Shown: positions 19,844 to 32,175 of the stretch, one piece after another
Layout of the letters: every line of letters starts with the position of its first letter
Numbering within the stretch: the stretch's first letter is position 1
NCBI GenBank assembly: GCA_036924285.1
Contig: JAYKYS010000002.1
Location: 8,742,001 to 8,806,000 of the forward strand
Length of the DNA stretch: 64,000 nt
Source: Asterella californica
Lineage: Eukaryota > Streptophyta > Marchantiopsida > Marchantiales > Aytoniaceae
Direction of reading: 5' to 3'
Notes under the pieces: generated by a model
The model's database searches: none
What the model saw: only the letters and a program-made list of their open reading frames with translations
Told to the model about the DNA's origin: nothing
Position numbers and translations under genes: made by a program

Positions 19844-22399
19844 ATGCTGGGCAGAGACAGCGAGAGTGAAGTCGAGTGTAGGAAGAAGCACGACAATTAT
19901 GAAACGCTTTATTTCGGGGTGGTAAGAAGAGTCGGGTCGGACAAGAGCTTAGATCTGGAAAAAAAGAGAGCAAGAAGAGAGTCCCTAAACCTAATAGACT
20001 CGAGGCGGATGGGGAACCCGGATAGAAGCACCGCGACGGTAGAGGGCCTCCTGCACTCGCAAAAGAAACGTAATGTAGAACGAGAGGAGGAGGCAGAATC
20101 GGTAACCTGGCCGGACGAAACAACTCCTGTGCCGGTGGCACTGATGGAAGAAGGTACTGTCACCCTGGGAGAGGCCCTTGGGGCTGCTCCCCAAGGAGGA
20201 GTTATGGCTGCGAGCCCACAGGGGGATGTCGGTACGGTTCTCGGGGGAGCGAAAGACAAGCTCGACGGCGGAAGTCCCAGTTCGGGAGACGAGAAGGGGA
20301 AGTCACACTCCTGCCTCGAGGAATCACCAAAGACAGTCGAACCTGCACAGACGAGCACGAAGAACACAGTAGAAAAGGGAAAGCTGCAGGAAAATAACAC
20401 AGGTAAGGATGTGCATAGTGAGAAGGGAACGCTGAGCGTACAAAATAGTTGGGTCAAGCCGTTGAAAGGGGTTGGGAAATCGGGTTTGAACCCTTACCTC
20501 GAAGGATTAAATCCTCTTGCAGGAGCGGGGATGTCGGATGGTGAGCTGAAAGAGGCGCTTCTAAACATCCAAAAGAATCAACTCCTCGGAGAACTGAAGA
20601 ATGGAGTGAAAGTGAACCTCGATAGGAACCTGGTGGCAAGCCGGCTAGCGCTTCTGAAAATGACGGCGGTAGTCCTCTCGACGATTGACTGTAGCCCCTC
20701 CAGAGATGCCTTTGAAACGTGGACCCTCAGGAGACTCGGACAGGGAATGGGGGTACAAATAAACCAACTACGAATGCTTAACCGGAAAAACTTTCTAGTG
20801 GTACTAGCGACGCCGGATCAGCTTCCGGAATCAAGTACTCAGAGAAGCCCCACTTTTCAGCAATGGGAGGATAGTGCTGGCAGCCCCTTGGACACCGGGA
20901 CACAGAACACAGGCGGAAAATCCGAAAGCAGTGGCCGTTTGGATGGACCTACCTCTGGTCGACCCAACTTTCGAGATAGAAGCCGACACCTTGCTGGCAG
21001 CAATCGGACCGGTATTGTACAAGTCGTCAACAAAAACAACAAATGCTTACCCGCACATAAGGGGCTGTGTGTTGATTGACCCCGATGCGGAACTAAAGGA
21101 CCACCTACAGATTCAGTTGGAGGTGGGGACAACGGTGGCCCAGCCTATAGTCTACCAGTCGTTACCTGACACCTGCTTCTCGTGTAAAAGAAGGGGGCAC
21201 TTTGCGAGAAACTGTCCAGAAAACGTCAGGAAAGGGGCGGCTTCGGGAAAAGGATCGGTAGAGGGGAAGGGACAGAAGGAGGCAGCTGCCACGGGTCCTC
21301 CTGTCGAAGCTCCACAGAAGACTAGCAATGAAGAGGAGTTCACAAAAGTAACTAAAAAGAAATGGTCACGTAAGGTCCTTAATGGGAGGACTACACAGAC
21401 TCAGACGAACCGGTTCAATGTGCTAGAGGTGGAAGAGGAGACAACTGAAGCAAGAGGAAAAGCGAAGGAAGGAGAGCAGGAGGAAGGGGAAAAAAAGGGG
21501 GAGGAGGGAAAGGGATCCGAAAGAGGAGAAGAAACCATACCGACATTTAAACCTCTTAACGAAGGGCTCAGACCTGCTTGTCAGTCTCTTGTAGCCAGCG
21601 ATGCGGAATCCACCCAGACACAACCCCCCTCGAACGAGGCTAAAGAGGCCCTCCCGGACTTGAACATGGAAGCCGGGCTCAACCAACAATCAAGAAGCAG
21701 TCAGAAAGAGTTGGAAGAGACATGTGGGGGCGAGACAACAACTGAAGAAAAATCTGACAAGGGTGTTGATACAGGAGCGGCCATCAAGTCGGCAAAGTCA
21801 GGCAAAGGAGAGGAGCACCAGGCAACCACAGAGGAGAATCAAGGTAAAGAGGCTGCGATGGTGTTAGATAGAGTAAGGATGTCGCTGAGGACGAGTTTCA
21901 AAGGGACTGCACGGCTGATGACATGTGGAGCGGGAGCCCGCTCGAGACAGAGATGCCTTCAGCTCGGAGGGAGAGAAGCCCCAATCAAAAATTCAGGGAA
22001 GCTTCCACTGGTGACGGAAGAAAAGGAAGAGGCCAGGAGACTTCTGATCCACCAAGGGAGGAGAAAGTAAGTGAGAGGGAAACTGGTACGGTCGAGGGAG
22101 AACAAGGTGGACAGTGGGGGGCTATCTCGGCAGGGCCGTGGGGAGGCCCTCCCTCGCCTGACCTTACACCTATCTCGCCACTGCGGTCTATGGAGAGGGA
22201 GGTGCTCAGCGAGATCATACCGAACCTGATATCCAACAGAAGAGGATCGAGGAGAGAGATCACTCAGAAGTCGGTTGGATTACTTTCCAAGCCGATGAGT
22301 AGAGGAATCGGGAAGGGAAACACGAGCAAAGATAAGCCAAAGAAGAAGGGGAACACGGGAAGAGCTAGGAACCTGATGACGGAGCTGAACCCAGCCTAG
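19844..22399 (+). pseudogene. LINE ORF1 (nucleic-acid-binding protein), frameshifted
   Basis: ATG at 19844 opens a frame to 21079. Homology then continues in another frame from about 20850 (FSNGRIVLAAPWTPGH, then VWMDLPLVDP) to 22070, and again in the first frame to the stop at 22399. The middle part resembles the plant ORF1 domain with PW-TPG and VW-LP words, followed by a zinc knuckle CFSCKRRGHFARNCP at about 21175-21220. The C-terminal part is charged and low in complexity (E/K/G rich). The product would bind element RNA. At least two frame changes break it here. Confidence 0.82.
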
Positions 22400-22458
22400 T
22401 CACGGGAAGAAGACAAGATGCTCAAGAAGAACTGTTAGTACCCATAAACAAGTTATAA

Positions 22459-25400
22459 ATGCAGACAAAACTCAAAATAGCGTCGTGGAATGTAAGAGGC
22501 CTAAGCGATCCGCATCGCGTGACTATCCTTCGCCGCTGGCTAGGAAGAGAAAAAGTGCAGGCGGACATCATTGCCTTACAAGAGATGAAGACTGAAGAAC
22601 AGCGATTAGAGTTTAATTTAAAGCAGGTGGTGAAGGATGGAACAAGGATTGTGGATTACGCGGAGGGTGGCAGAGGGGGGGGCTGCGCTCCTAATAAACG
22701 ATCACGTGAAAGTCGTACAACACGGAGTAAAGGGGGACGGGTCTGTTGCTTGTGCCATCATTGACTCGGCTATCGGACACATCGGGGTTGCCTCGGTTTA
22801 CACTCCGAATAAAAGGGAAGGAAGAAGAGGGCTCTGGGAATGGATTGCCAACAAGACGAGAGAAGGGAAGTGGGTTTTGCTGGGGGACTGGAATATGATA
22901 GAGATGCCAGACGACAGCGTGGGGCCCTCGCCTCTCCTCCATGGCAGCGAACTCCGGATTTGGAGGAACACCCTCCTGCAGGTTGATCTGGTCGACGCCT
23001 TGTTCTGCGCTATACGGAGGGAAGGGCCAGTTTTCACTAGACAGGTCCAAACTGGAGGTAGACGGGACCAGGCGAGGCTGGACAGGGCCTATCTTAACAA
23101 CAGCGCGGACTGGTGCACAGGGGTTACACGGATAGTCCACGATGGTAGACAAACACTCTCAGACCACATACCGATCACAGTGGAAATCCAGCTTAAGGAA
23201 GAAGAAACGGGAGGGAGAACTAAAAGGACGACTTACTTTAAGATGGAGGTAGAGATGCTTAAGGACGCGAGTGTCAGAGCTAAGATAGAGTCGGTATGGA
23301 GGGATCAGCAAAGAAAGGTTGGCGATCCAAGGACTAAGTGGGCGGTGGGCTGGGCCAAGACACGAAGAGTACTGATAGAGGAAAAAAGAGCTGCAGGTCG
23401 AAGGGTCTCCTCCAAGGCTAGTCTAGAGGGGGAACTGCAGAGACTTAGGGTGCTAGCGAGTGGAGAAGACTCGGAAGAGACGAAGAGAACGCTTCAAGTG
23501 ACAGAGGAAAAAGTCAGACGGAGAGAACATCAAGACGCCATCCTCTGGAGGAAGAGAAGCCGCATCAGATGGCTGAAGGAGGCTGAGGCCCCTTCCCGAT
23601 ACTTTTTCGTGCAACTCAAGGCTAAACATAAACGAGAAGCGATGAAAGGGGTGGTGCTGGAGAACGGGGAGGTCACGGAGGACCATGGGGAAATCCTAAA
23701 CAGAGTACACAGGTTTTATTCTGGACTTTTTAAGAATGATGCGGAAGTAGCCAAAAATAAGGAGGAGAGAGAAGAGGTGCTGCTTCTAACTTCCAAGTGG
23801 GTCTCCGTGGGGCAAAACGAGCAATTGGTAGCCCCCCCCCACCAGCGAGGAAGTGGAGAGGACGGTCCTAAACTTCCCAAAGGAGAAATCGCCTGGCATC
23901 GACGGTGTTACTTACGAGATGCTGCAGGCCTGTTGGCCTTTCATCAAAGAGGAATGCACTGCAATGGTAACCGAATTCTGGAGGACCGCCAAGATAGACG
24001 GGAAGACACGGCAGGGGGTAATCAAACTCTTGCTGAAAGGGGGTGACAGAAAAGAGTTGGGCAACTAGCGACCGATAACTCTACTCACGGCAACCTACAA
24101 GATACTCAGTAAAATTCTGGCGGAGAGGCTGAAAGAGGTTATAGGAGACGTTGTGGACGAGCAGCAAACTGGTTTTATTCGGGACAGAGACATACATGAC
24201 AACATTCTAAGCTTCAAGCTGGGTCAGGAAATGACGGAAGTGAAGGGCTGGAAGTCTCTGTTCCTTAAAATTGACTTCATGAAGGCGTACGACCGAGTCT
24301 CTCAGATTTATCTGTGGGACACGATGGAGTCCATGCGTTTCGACTCTCACTTCGTGAACCTGCTTAAGGGCCTAACGGAAGACGGGATGTCCAAAGTTCA
24401 CCTAAACGGAGGCTTTACTGAAGAAATCGAACTAGGAAGAGGGGTGCGTCAAGGATGCTCGGTGGCCCCCTTTCTGTTCGCCATAGCCACCCAGTCCTTG
24501 ATGAATATGATCAAGAGGGCCAGGGAACAGGGCGAGATCGAAGGGCTATGGTCGGGCGAGGGCCCCCCCTGCTACATCAGCTCTTTGCTGATGACACAGG
24601 GATAATCATCGAAGGAACGGAGGAATGCTTTAAGGCAACAAAAAAAGTACTCCACAAATACGAGAAAATATCAGGGGCGGAGCTAAACCTGGAAAAGACG
24701 ATGGTTATTCTGATGGGGATGGAGGAGGTACCAAGATGGTTGGAGGAAACTGGCTGTTTACTGGCGAGGCCTGGACAAATGATAAAATATTTAGGCGTGT
24801 GGATCGGGAGGAATCTGTCTGAAAGTCAGGTTATCGAGAAGATTGTAGGGAGAATTCAAGACAGACTACAACACTGGTCCAATCGAATGCTTTCCTGGCC
24901 TAGTCGGGTGATCCTCTTGACCCACGTGCTCCGAGCTATCCCGGCTTACCAACTCACCGGAGTCGACTGTTCGACCAACGGCCTCAAAAAGCTAGAAGAG
25001 ATATGCAGGACCTTCCTATGGGACAGAAACTCGGAGGGTAGGCCGAAGATCCCGATCGTGGCATGGGAGACGATTGCGAATCCCAAGATAGAGGGGGGTC
25101 TAGACATAGTATCCTTCAGAAAGGTGACCCAGGCGCTCAAGCTAAAATACATCGCTAAAATCCTAAACGGAGGCAAGCAAGATTGGGTGAACATAGCGAA
25201 GTGGGGCATTAAAGACAGTATGAAAGGAAAAAGATATAAGAATATGACGGAGGGATGGTCCCCGGAAGACTGCATTCTGATGTTGCCAGGGTTCACGGTG
25301 CGGAGCCTGCCGACCCTAGACAACATGTTACAGAGCTGGAAGAAGGTGGCGAACAAGATTGTTTTCGAAGGGGAAAGGGTGCAATTACCTGGGAACCTGC

Positions 25401-26371
25401 CAACTAGAGTGGTGGCGGAGTTGTGGGCGAAAAAGGAAGGGATCGACGACCCAAGAAGGAGGGATGTGTTGAGGGAGCTAAAAAGGAGCTCTCTTACCTC
25501 TCTGAACGCCCTGAAACTTAAGGATCTCCACGACTCATTGGGGGGGTCTCGCTATCGAGGTCAACCGTGGTTCAGGGAGAGGCAGAGAACAGCAACATCG
25601 CTAAGCTTACGCGTTGGGCCGGGACTACGCAGACGATAAAAGGAGGGTTGCACGATAGCGGGAACTGGCTATGGAGACTGGAAGGCAAAACCGTGCAGGG
25701 GTGGAGCCTTGACTTCAGAACTTGGAAGGGGTTGCTACCGGCTAAGACGAAAAACCTCGACCTAATAAACGCGAGATGGGAGAGAAACGACTCAGAGGAG
25801 ATATGGGAAGCAAGATGGAGAAGAGTATTGCAGAAAGGAGGCAACTTGAGGACCAATCTCTGGCTGTGGAGGCTTCTAAACCATGGATTTTTCACTAACA
25901 GGAGGGCGAAGCTGATGGCTATTGGTGATGGGCGATGCGCGAAGGGTTGTGATGAGGTGGAGACCATTAGGTATTTGTTCTGGGACTGTACGGTGGTTAA
26001 AAGAAGATGGGAGAGGCTATGAACGAGATTGTGAGCTCCTCTACGCTGAAGGAAGCGGACTGCTAGAAACCATCGATAAAGCACTGGCAATTCAGAAACG
26101 CAACCCCGCCCTCCTCCACCTTCTAGTGGAACACACCCAGACGGCGTGGGCTGAGAGAGCAGAGCAAATTTTCAGAGGAGAAAGATCCAACCGCCCGGCA
26201 GCGAGGATTGTGGCTGAAGCCAGCAAAGCGCTATGGGCTGGTCTTCGCGACGACGCTGGCAATGAACAAAAGATGGCCTGGGCGGCGGCGATGAAAACAC
26301 TAGGGGCTATACAAAGGAGATGGCAGTCCCAAGGCCCAAGCAATCAAGAGGGAAGACGTTCTGACAGCTAG
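22459..26371 (+). pseudogene. LINE ORF2 (endonuclease-reverse transcriptase), broken
   Basis: ATG at 22459 starts the AP-type endonuclease: SWNVRG, LQEMK, LLGDWNMI, DQARLDRAYLN and SDHIPI are all present. The reverse transcriptase follows with PGIDGVTYEML, RPITLL, QQTGFIRDRDIHDN, KIDFMKAYDRV, GVRQGCSVAPFLF, FADDTG and KYLGVWIG. The C-terminal part has a Zn-binding pattern (CAKGCDEVETIRYLFWDC). Frames change at a G8 run (22675-22682), a C9 run (23832-23840), a C7 run (24563-24569), a G7 run (25540-25546) and again near 26000. A Trp codon of the RPITLL block is TAG (24066-24068). About 1300 codons in all, so close to full family length. Catalytic residues look intact despite the breaks. Confidence 0.9.
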
Positions 26372-27128
26372 CGACGAGAAAGTACCTAAGTCATGATGGT
26401 GATAAGAGAAAAGAACGAGAGGAGAGCGAGGAATATCGAGGTGAAGAGGAGGACGACGGCGTTGAAAAGGGGACGCCCTTCGGAGCAGGAGGTCGACGCG
26501 AAGCAAAGGTCGAAAGAGGAAGGCGACTGTGGACGCCTCAATCATGAGTGTCGGGGCACCAGACCGAGGTGGGGCCGCAAGCTCGTGGTCTTCGCTCTGG
26601 CGGAGAAGGACACCCTTAACAATCGAGTTAGTAACCTCAACACTAACTTCACGAGGGACATTACTACCTCGAGATACGCGCCGGATGCTAAAGAGGTGAA
26701 CGCTCACGACGACCCGGTCGATCTGGAGAAGGCGATGGCGAACAAGGGGCCGAGGTGGTGGAATATGCGGGCGACTCCCAACCTGCTCACGAATTGGGGG
26801 AGCAATTGCGAGTTACCCCACACCCGCACGAGGAAAGACGTGCAGACTGAGAGTAGAAGCAGCTACATGATGGTCATGAGTGTTCAATTCGGCATTCTGC
26901 CGCACGGCAGAAAGGATCGCTCGTTGTCTGATCGTTTTAGGTCGCGTAGTGCCAAGAGGGAGAGGCCTCGGGGGAAGCACAGCTTTGGTAACCCCGCCAG
27001 AATTGGCGGGGACTGCATCACTTGGAACCCGCGTGTGGGCGCCCAGGTTTTTTTCACTATATTGATAATAAAGTAACGGTGAGCGTACTGCCGCTCTTTG
27101 ACTTATAAATAAATAAATAAATAAATAA
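26372..27128 (+). other. LINE 3' UTR and AAAT tail
   Basis: This follows the last ORF2 stop. It carries an open but unrecognised stretch (26393-27076), a small GC hairpin near 26990-27010 (CCCCGCCA/TGGCGGGG), an AATAAA-like word near 27066, and the (AAAT)n tail ending at the right target duplication. Confidence 0.7.
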
Positions 27129-27518
27129 ATAAGCGGTTGAATGACTCTTAAACCCACTGTACGGGTATAAACGCATAAAAGCATGGGTATTTATTTTTTC
27201 TTATCAATGTACTTGAGGTGAGATAAAATTCTCTTTTGCTCCAAGAAATCTGTAAACTTCATCTTGACATTTCTCTATTAGTAATAAGTAGTTTGTTTTG
27301 AACTGAATTACAAATTGTAAAGTTAATGAAGAACTTTGGTTTAAGTCCTTATTTCACAGATTCCGTGTTCGGATGAAGATGTTATCACCAGAATTTTCTA
27401 CTTAATGGTTATATTTTTTAGCTCTCTGAAAGCGGACCAGTAAAAGAAATACATACTAAACAGATCTTGTACGATATGGTAATAGTAACCAGATTCAGAA
27501 GAGAGACAGGATATTGAA

Positions 27519-27548
27519 CCTCATGTACACTTAGAAGTGTACATGAGG
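27519..27548. repeat. Perfect inverted repeat, 14-bp arms, 2-nt loop
   Basis: CCTCATGTACACTT pairs with AAGTGTACATGAGG around AG. The half-word CACTTAGAAGTGTAC recurs near 31328. Confidence 0.92.
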
Positions 27549-29801
27549 CGTAATTTATGAACTAATCTTTTTCTTAGAAAGGATTAGCTCTAAATTAAAG
27601 TCTCAAAGTTTACCTTCATTCATCAAACATTCTCTTTATAGTCGGATAGGTTCCAGTTATAGTGACAACGCTTATGGTTTTCTGGTTTCCAGATGTCATG
27701 TGTCTCGTTCACTTATTTTTTATTTAGCATTTCACATTAATGCTTTTAAATTTAGATGCAAGTTTGTCGTTTGACTTGCATTCAACGACCACCACGACTG
27801 TATATTAAGACTGTATATTTTGTATAGCTCCAGACTCCTTGCTGGAGCTATAGACGCCTCCGCGGCAACATCCACGGAAGAAGAACGTTCTCCGTTTTGT
27901 ATCCCCCTCGGATCAGAATATTTCAGAACGAGCAACTTTACGTTACGTTCTAACGTCCAAATTACCCAGCCTTGTCTGTTTTTTATAGTTTTTGTCTTTT
28001 TCCTTTAGTACAAGGCCGTGGGGAAGGATATTGTTGCTTGTTGATACTCCCCGTATGTACTTTGAGCTTGATCAAATCTCTCTTAATTATTGCTTGATCA
28101 TATCCATGACTGGTTAGAGACCCTGATACTTTATTGTATAAATATTATGAGGTGAAAAACTGGAGTCGCGGAGTTATATTTGGTTCACCTCGCTTTGTAC
28201 AATTAAACTTTTGTTTTTAATTTTCTTGGTGATGGAAGTTTCATATAAATTGTATATGTTTTCACTATTTCACCTGATCACGCTTCCATTTGTGAATTTC
28301 TAAACTGGTAATTACAGTCAACGTCAGTGAAATCAGTAGTGAAATTTTTTATTTTTACAAGCGCCGGAAGGGTTAGGGAATAAATTAATGCAAAGATTTA
28401 TTTCCTAAAGTGAATGTATGTTATCCTTATGGGTTATGTCTGCGACATCCGCTGTTCTGTAGTAAGTTAATATATAACATTTATAATAATCAATAATTTG
28501 TACCAACAGCTTATCTAAGATCTTGATTTAACATTTAAACATTTTAGTATAACACATAGCAGTGAATCATTTTTATAACTACTGACTTAGTCGAGGTCTT
28601 CTTTTCGTGCTACAGCCAGTCTCTGTACGCGGATCGTTCCCTATTCTGTCGCTTGTCTTCTTCTCTCCTTGCATGTAATAATATTACCTTGTCACTGTTT
28701 ACTTGCATATTTCATCTTAGCTCTGTTAACTTCATGTATTTGAGTGTAACTGCTTTTATACGTGTTTTATTTTACAGTCTAAACCTTGCAGTTTTGGGTG
28801 GTTCTATTGAAACTTAAATATTGAACATACCCCTCTAAATTATTCTGAAAATGAATTTTTACTTTTCCTCATTAATGATATATGAGAGGTAATTATTTCT
28901 CTGCTTCTCCTCTTGGAGGATTGTCAGAGATAATTATTTCTCCTACTAGGGAGTTATCTTATAATTCCTCTAAGCTAGAGAGTTAATTTAACTTCCTGTC
29001 ATATAGAGTGATGCAAGATTCGAACCGAAATCAAACTGCCTCCAAACTGAAACTGTTGTCACTACGACAATACCATGTATATGTTTATAGTGCATGGTGT
29101 CTCCACAATATATTACATGATGTCTTCTTCCGGAGCAAAAAAAGTATTCTATTATATGTTCATACTACCAAAATTAAAATAGTAAAAAAGTCTTATACTC
29201 ATAGTTCTCAAGGACTTTCTTACTATCACTCAAGACGAAATATTTTTCTCAACATAATGTTAGACAAATGAATAGATTCTTTTTATATTAACGCTAAATT
29301 TCCATCATAGCCAATTACTGTTCAAGATTTTTTTTTATTTGTTATGTTTGTCTTTTTTCTTCTTTTTGCCTAAAGTACACTTTGGATGCATACTATTTAT
29401 TGAGAACATAGTGACATCTCATGCATATGCATCTCATGTTAAATTCGATTCAACAAGTTCTACAGCGCAAATATTTGGTTTTATTCAGTAACTAACTACA
29501 GTTGAATATAATAGTGAGTGTAAAAGCTAAAATTTCTCTAACGTCCAGAAGGAAAGAGGAGTAGATTGTCAAAAGATAATTTTGTCTAGAACCGTACATC
29601 ACTTAAGGTGCTATCCCTATAAGTATTAGTTTTTGGAATTTTATAATGAATTAGTTACGCATTGAACTTACTTACGTTTGCATGCATGCACGATTTGAAT
29701 AAAAAATCAATTAGAGACTGCCACGACTGTTTCTAGCGGATGCCTCCGGAGGTGACCACAGCCTAACACTCGCCGCGGCGACTAATACACATATTAGGAC
29801 A

Positions 29802-29848
29802 CATATTAGGGCGTGTCAAAGGTTACAGCTTTGACACGCCCTAATATG
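29802..29848. repeat. Perfect inverted repeat, 20-bp arms, 7-nt loop
   Basis: CATATTAGGGCGTGTCAAAG (29802-29821) is perfectly complementary to 29829-29848. It is GC-richer than its surroundings. Part of the left arm (ACACATATTAGG) is duplicated just upstream. Confidence 0.93.
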
Positions 29849-31717
29849 GACGTAACCTGAGGTTTCGACCGTAGAAAAAGACAACGAGAAGAAAGAGGAG
29901 ATATTAAAGGTGTTTGTTAGGATAAACGACAAACGGTATCCATCCACTTTGTCAGTTTCTATCAGTTCTTTGGAAACCGAGGATATGTTACGCATAATAA
30001 TAAATTAAAATTGACTATATAGTGTCTGGGTACAGGGACAGACAAGAAGAAAACCGTGGAAACTACGTGATAATACGAGGTCCGAGTTATTCCGTGGTTG
30101 ATTGGATCACCTCTTTTGCATATTCACCTCTTCCATCTGAAGATGGAAGAGAGCTGCAAGTTCAATTCAGTTATGAATGTAAATTTTTTGGTCCAGTAGA
30201 CTCTCGCACTTGTACCATCTGATGCACATAGTCCTGCACTCCATTTATGAGTTTTTTAACAACATTTTCATAGTACCTGGAAACTAATATTTAATATTTA
30301 ATTTGATTTAATATAGAATATTCGTATAATATTTATAATACTTCTTATAACATAAAGAGAACAAAAGTACCGAAATTGATCGAGCATGCTTATTTGCCAT
30401 CTGTAAACTGCGTCATCAGTCCCATTGTACCTCCAACTTTACAGGGTAGTTTAACAAACTCGGTTCTCCAACTGCGAGGGGTGGGCACGTACAGTACACC
30501 GCCTTTAAACCAGTCTGCTTTCTAACTTTAATATTCAGTAGCACCTGCATATTCTTCGCCTCTTGCCTATTTTTCAGGAAGAGTTAGGTAATAAATTAAA
30601 TAAATAAATATTTAATTTATTATTCTCTTACTTGTATATTTGACAGTGCGGCGGTCTATTCATTGCTTATGGTTTATATCAGAGTCTTCTTTTATTTAAG
30701 GGTTAGGCTAACACTTACTGTTTATAAATTTTTGGTTATTTTTATTTATTTAGGAAATAATTTATTTATTATTTATTTTTCCTCCGATAATAATAAATGA
30801 GCAAAAGTTCTCATCGTTCATCGAGCATGCATATATTCACTTTTTTTAAGTTCAGAAGATAAGAATATGCAAAAAGCTTTAATTTATGTCTTAATTTTTT
30901 CTCTTGGAAAGATTAATATCTATATTTCATCATATTTTATTTTTTATTTTCAAAAAATTAATATTTAGAAATTAAAATGTTTTTACTCATAAGAGGCAAC
31001 GATCTTTATACTAGAAAAAAGTTCTGTCTGCGTGAGTTACTTATGGGTTATGTGTAACTCAAGGTACCGTATGTAATCAAGTTTACCAAAAAATATATTA
31101 ATTTTAGTTATTTAAATTTAATATTTTAAATTTAGTAAAATAAATTTAGAAAACTTTGCTGCCACAAGTCACTGTGACAATTTGCAAATCTAGTCTAGCA
31201 CCGGTCTTCTCCATAACTGTGCGCTTTAGTAAACTATAATTTTAGCTAAAATTTTTTGAATGTTATTGTCAACCAGTTGTCCATCATTATTTTGTGTTCT
31301 GTTTAAACATTTTTCTTTTTCCTCCGTGCACTTAGAAGTGTACTTTAGATGCATATTTTACTAAGATAAGATAAACATACATATTCACCCTCTTTCAAGT
31401 TAGGAAGAGGAAGAATATACATACTCTTTAATTTATAAAAAATTAATATTTTTATTATCTAGAATACTTTACTTATAATAGAAGGGGTTACGTTTGAACT
31501 CACTACTTATAGTGTTTTCCTTTACCCACCGTTCACGTGTTATGTTCACCTGAGAAGTAAAAGCGCTTCCGTTTGAACTCAATGCGATTATAGGTTCCTC
31601 TTGCCAGAGTTCACGTGTTACGATCTGAGAATGATTTAAATTTATAAATTAATTTAGATATTTAAATGTAAGTATTTAGATTTCGATATAGATCTACCTT
31701 GTAACTGTGCTCTGTGC

Positions 31718-31748
31718 AGTAAGCAAACATTGCGCATGTTTGCTTACT
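31718..31748. repeat. Perfect inverted repeat, 13-bp arms, 5-nt loop
   Basis: AGTAAGCAAACAT pairs with ATGTTTGCTTACT around TGCGC. Confidence 0.92.
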
Positions 31749-31949
31749 TCACGGAAGACTTTTACTTTTTAAAGAAATTATCTCTTAAAAATGATTATGT
31801 ATAACGAATCATTTAAAAAAATACATATTTCTGTATTTCTGCTTTTCCTTTTGTGTCTCTTTGCTCTTGTGTCATTTGGGATGCATATTTTAACTTCAGG
31901 CGAAGCTTTTGGCGACAACCGATCCCAAAATACTGTAAAACTGCCATCA

Positions 31950-32175
31950 CGATGAGCATGGTGGTCACCCCTCACAAACATTCAGTTCGAGGGTTCGAAC
32001 CTGTCCGGTGGTCAAGTGCAGCGTATGAGCACTGGCACTAGCACTGGCTGATTAATCGCTCCCACTGGGAATCTGTGCACATATTGCCGGGTTCGTGCTC
32101 CTTCTGGCTTTGGTCAGGAGTGCTACGTACCCACATGCCCATGACCCGAAAATAGGCCTTTCATTTCCTTCTCTA
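31950..32175 (+). mobile_element. tRNA-related SINE-like element (candidate)
   Basis: A GGTTCGAACC B-box-like word (31993-32002) follows about 40 bases after GGTGGTCACCCC, which may be a degenerate A box. An unrelated body containing GTGCTACGTACCCACATG follows. The arrangement fits a tRNA-derived SINE. No full tRNA cloverleaf forms, and I found neither tail nor target duplication, so this stays tentative. Confidence 0.4.

Larger units (their letters stand above)
19607..27128 (+). mobile_element. Nearly full-length L1-like LINE, ~7.5 kb
   Basis: The element is bounded by 13-bp target duplications (19594-19606 and 27129-27141) and ends in about six AAAT repeats (27105-27128). It has a GC-rich 5' leader (19607-19843), an ORF1 with a CCHC knuckle, an ORF2 with endonuclease, reverse transcriptase and a C-terminal Zn-binding region, and a 3' UTR (26372-27100). 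Both ORFs are broken, mostly by single-base shifts at homopolymers. The precise duplications and long open stretches point to a fairly recent insertion. Order and motifs fit the L1-like LINEs common in plants. The clade is inferred without a tree. Confidence 0.93.
27142..31950. other. AT-rich intergenic desert with many hairpins and dispersed-repeat copies
   Basis: No gene is supported; short frames overlap hairpins. The region carries perfect inverted repeats at 27519-27548, 27823-27852, 29802-29848 and 31718-31748. It also carries reverse-orientation copies of the paired-hairpin family: GGTTAGG-type stems near 28370, 30590 and 30700; the CTCTTCCATCT hairpin at 30128-30151; CTTATGGGTTATGT at 28427 and 31038; and ATCGAGCATGC at 30380 and 30830. 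A minus-strand B-box-like word lies near 29015. Confidence 0.6.

Noticed and set aside
19909..20457. 182-codon minus-strand ORF
   Set aside because: It is a shadow of LINE ORF1 on the other strand, rich in S and P as expected from complementing a G/A-rich gene.
22691..23152. 153-codon minus-strand ORF
   Set aside because: Antisense shadow of the LINE endonuclease domain.
29008..29070. tRNA-like element on the minus strand (GGTTCGAATC word)
   Set aside because: The B-box word is present, but no convincing A box or stems were found.
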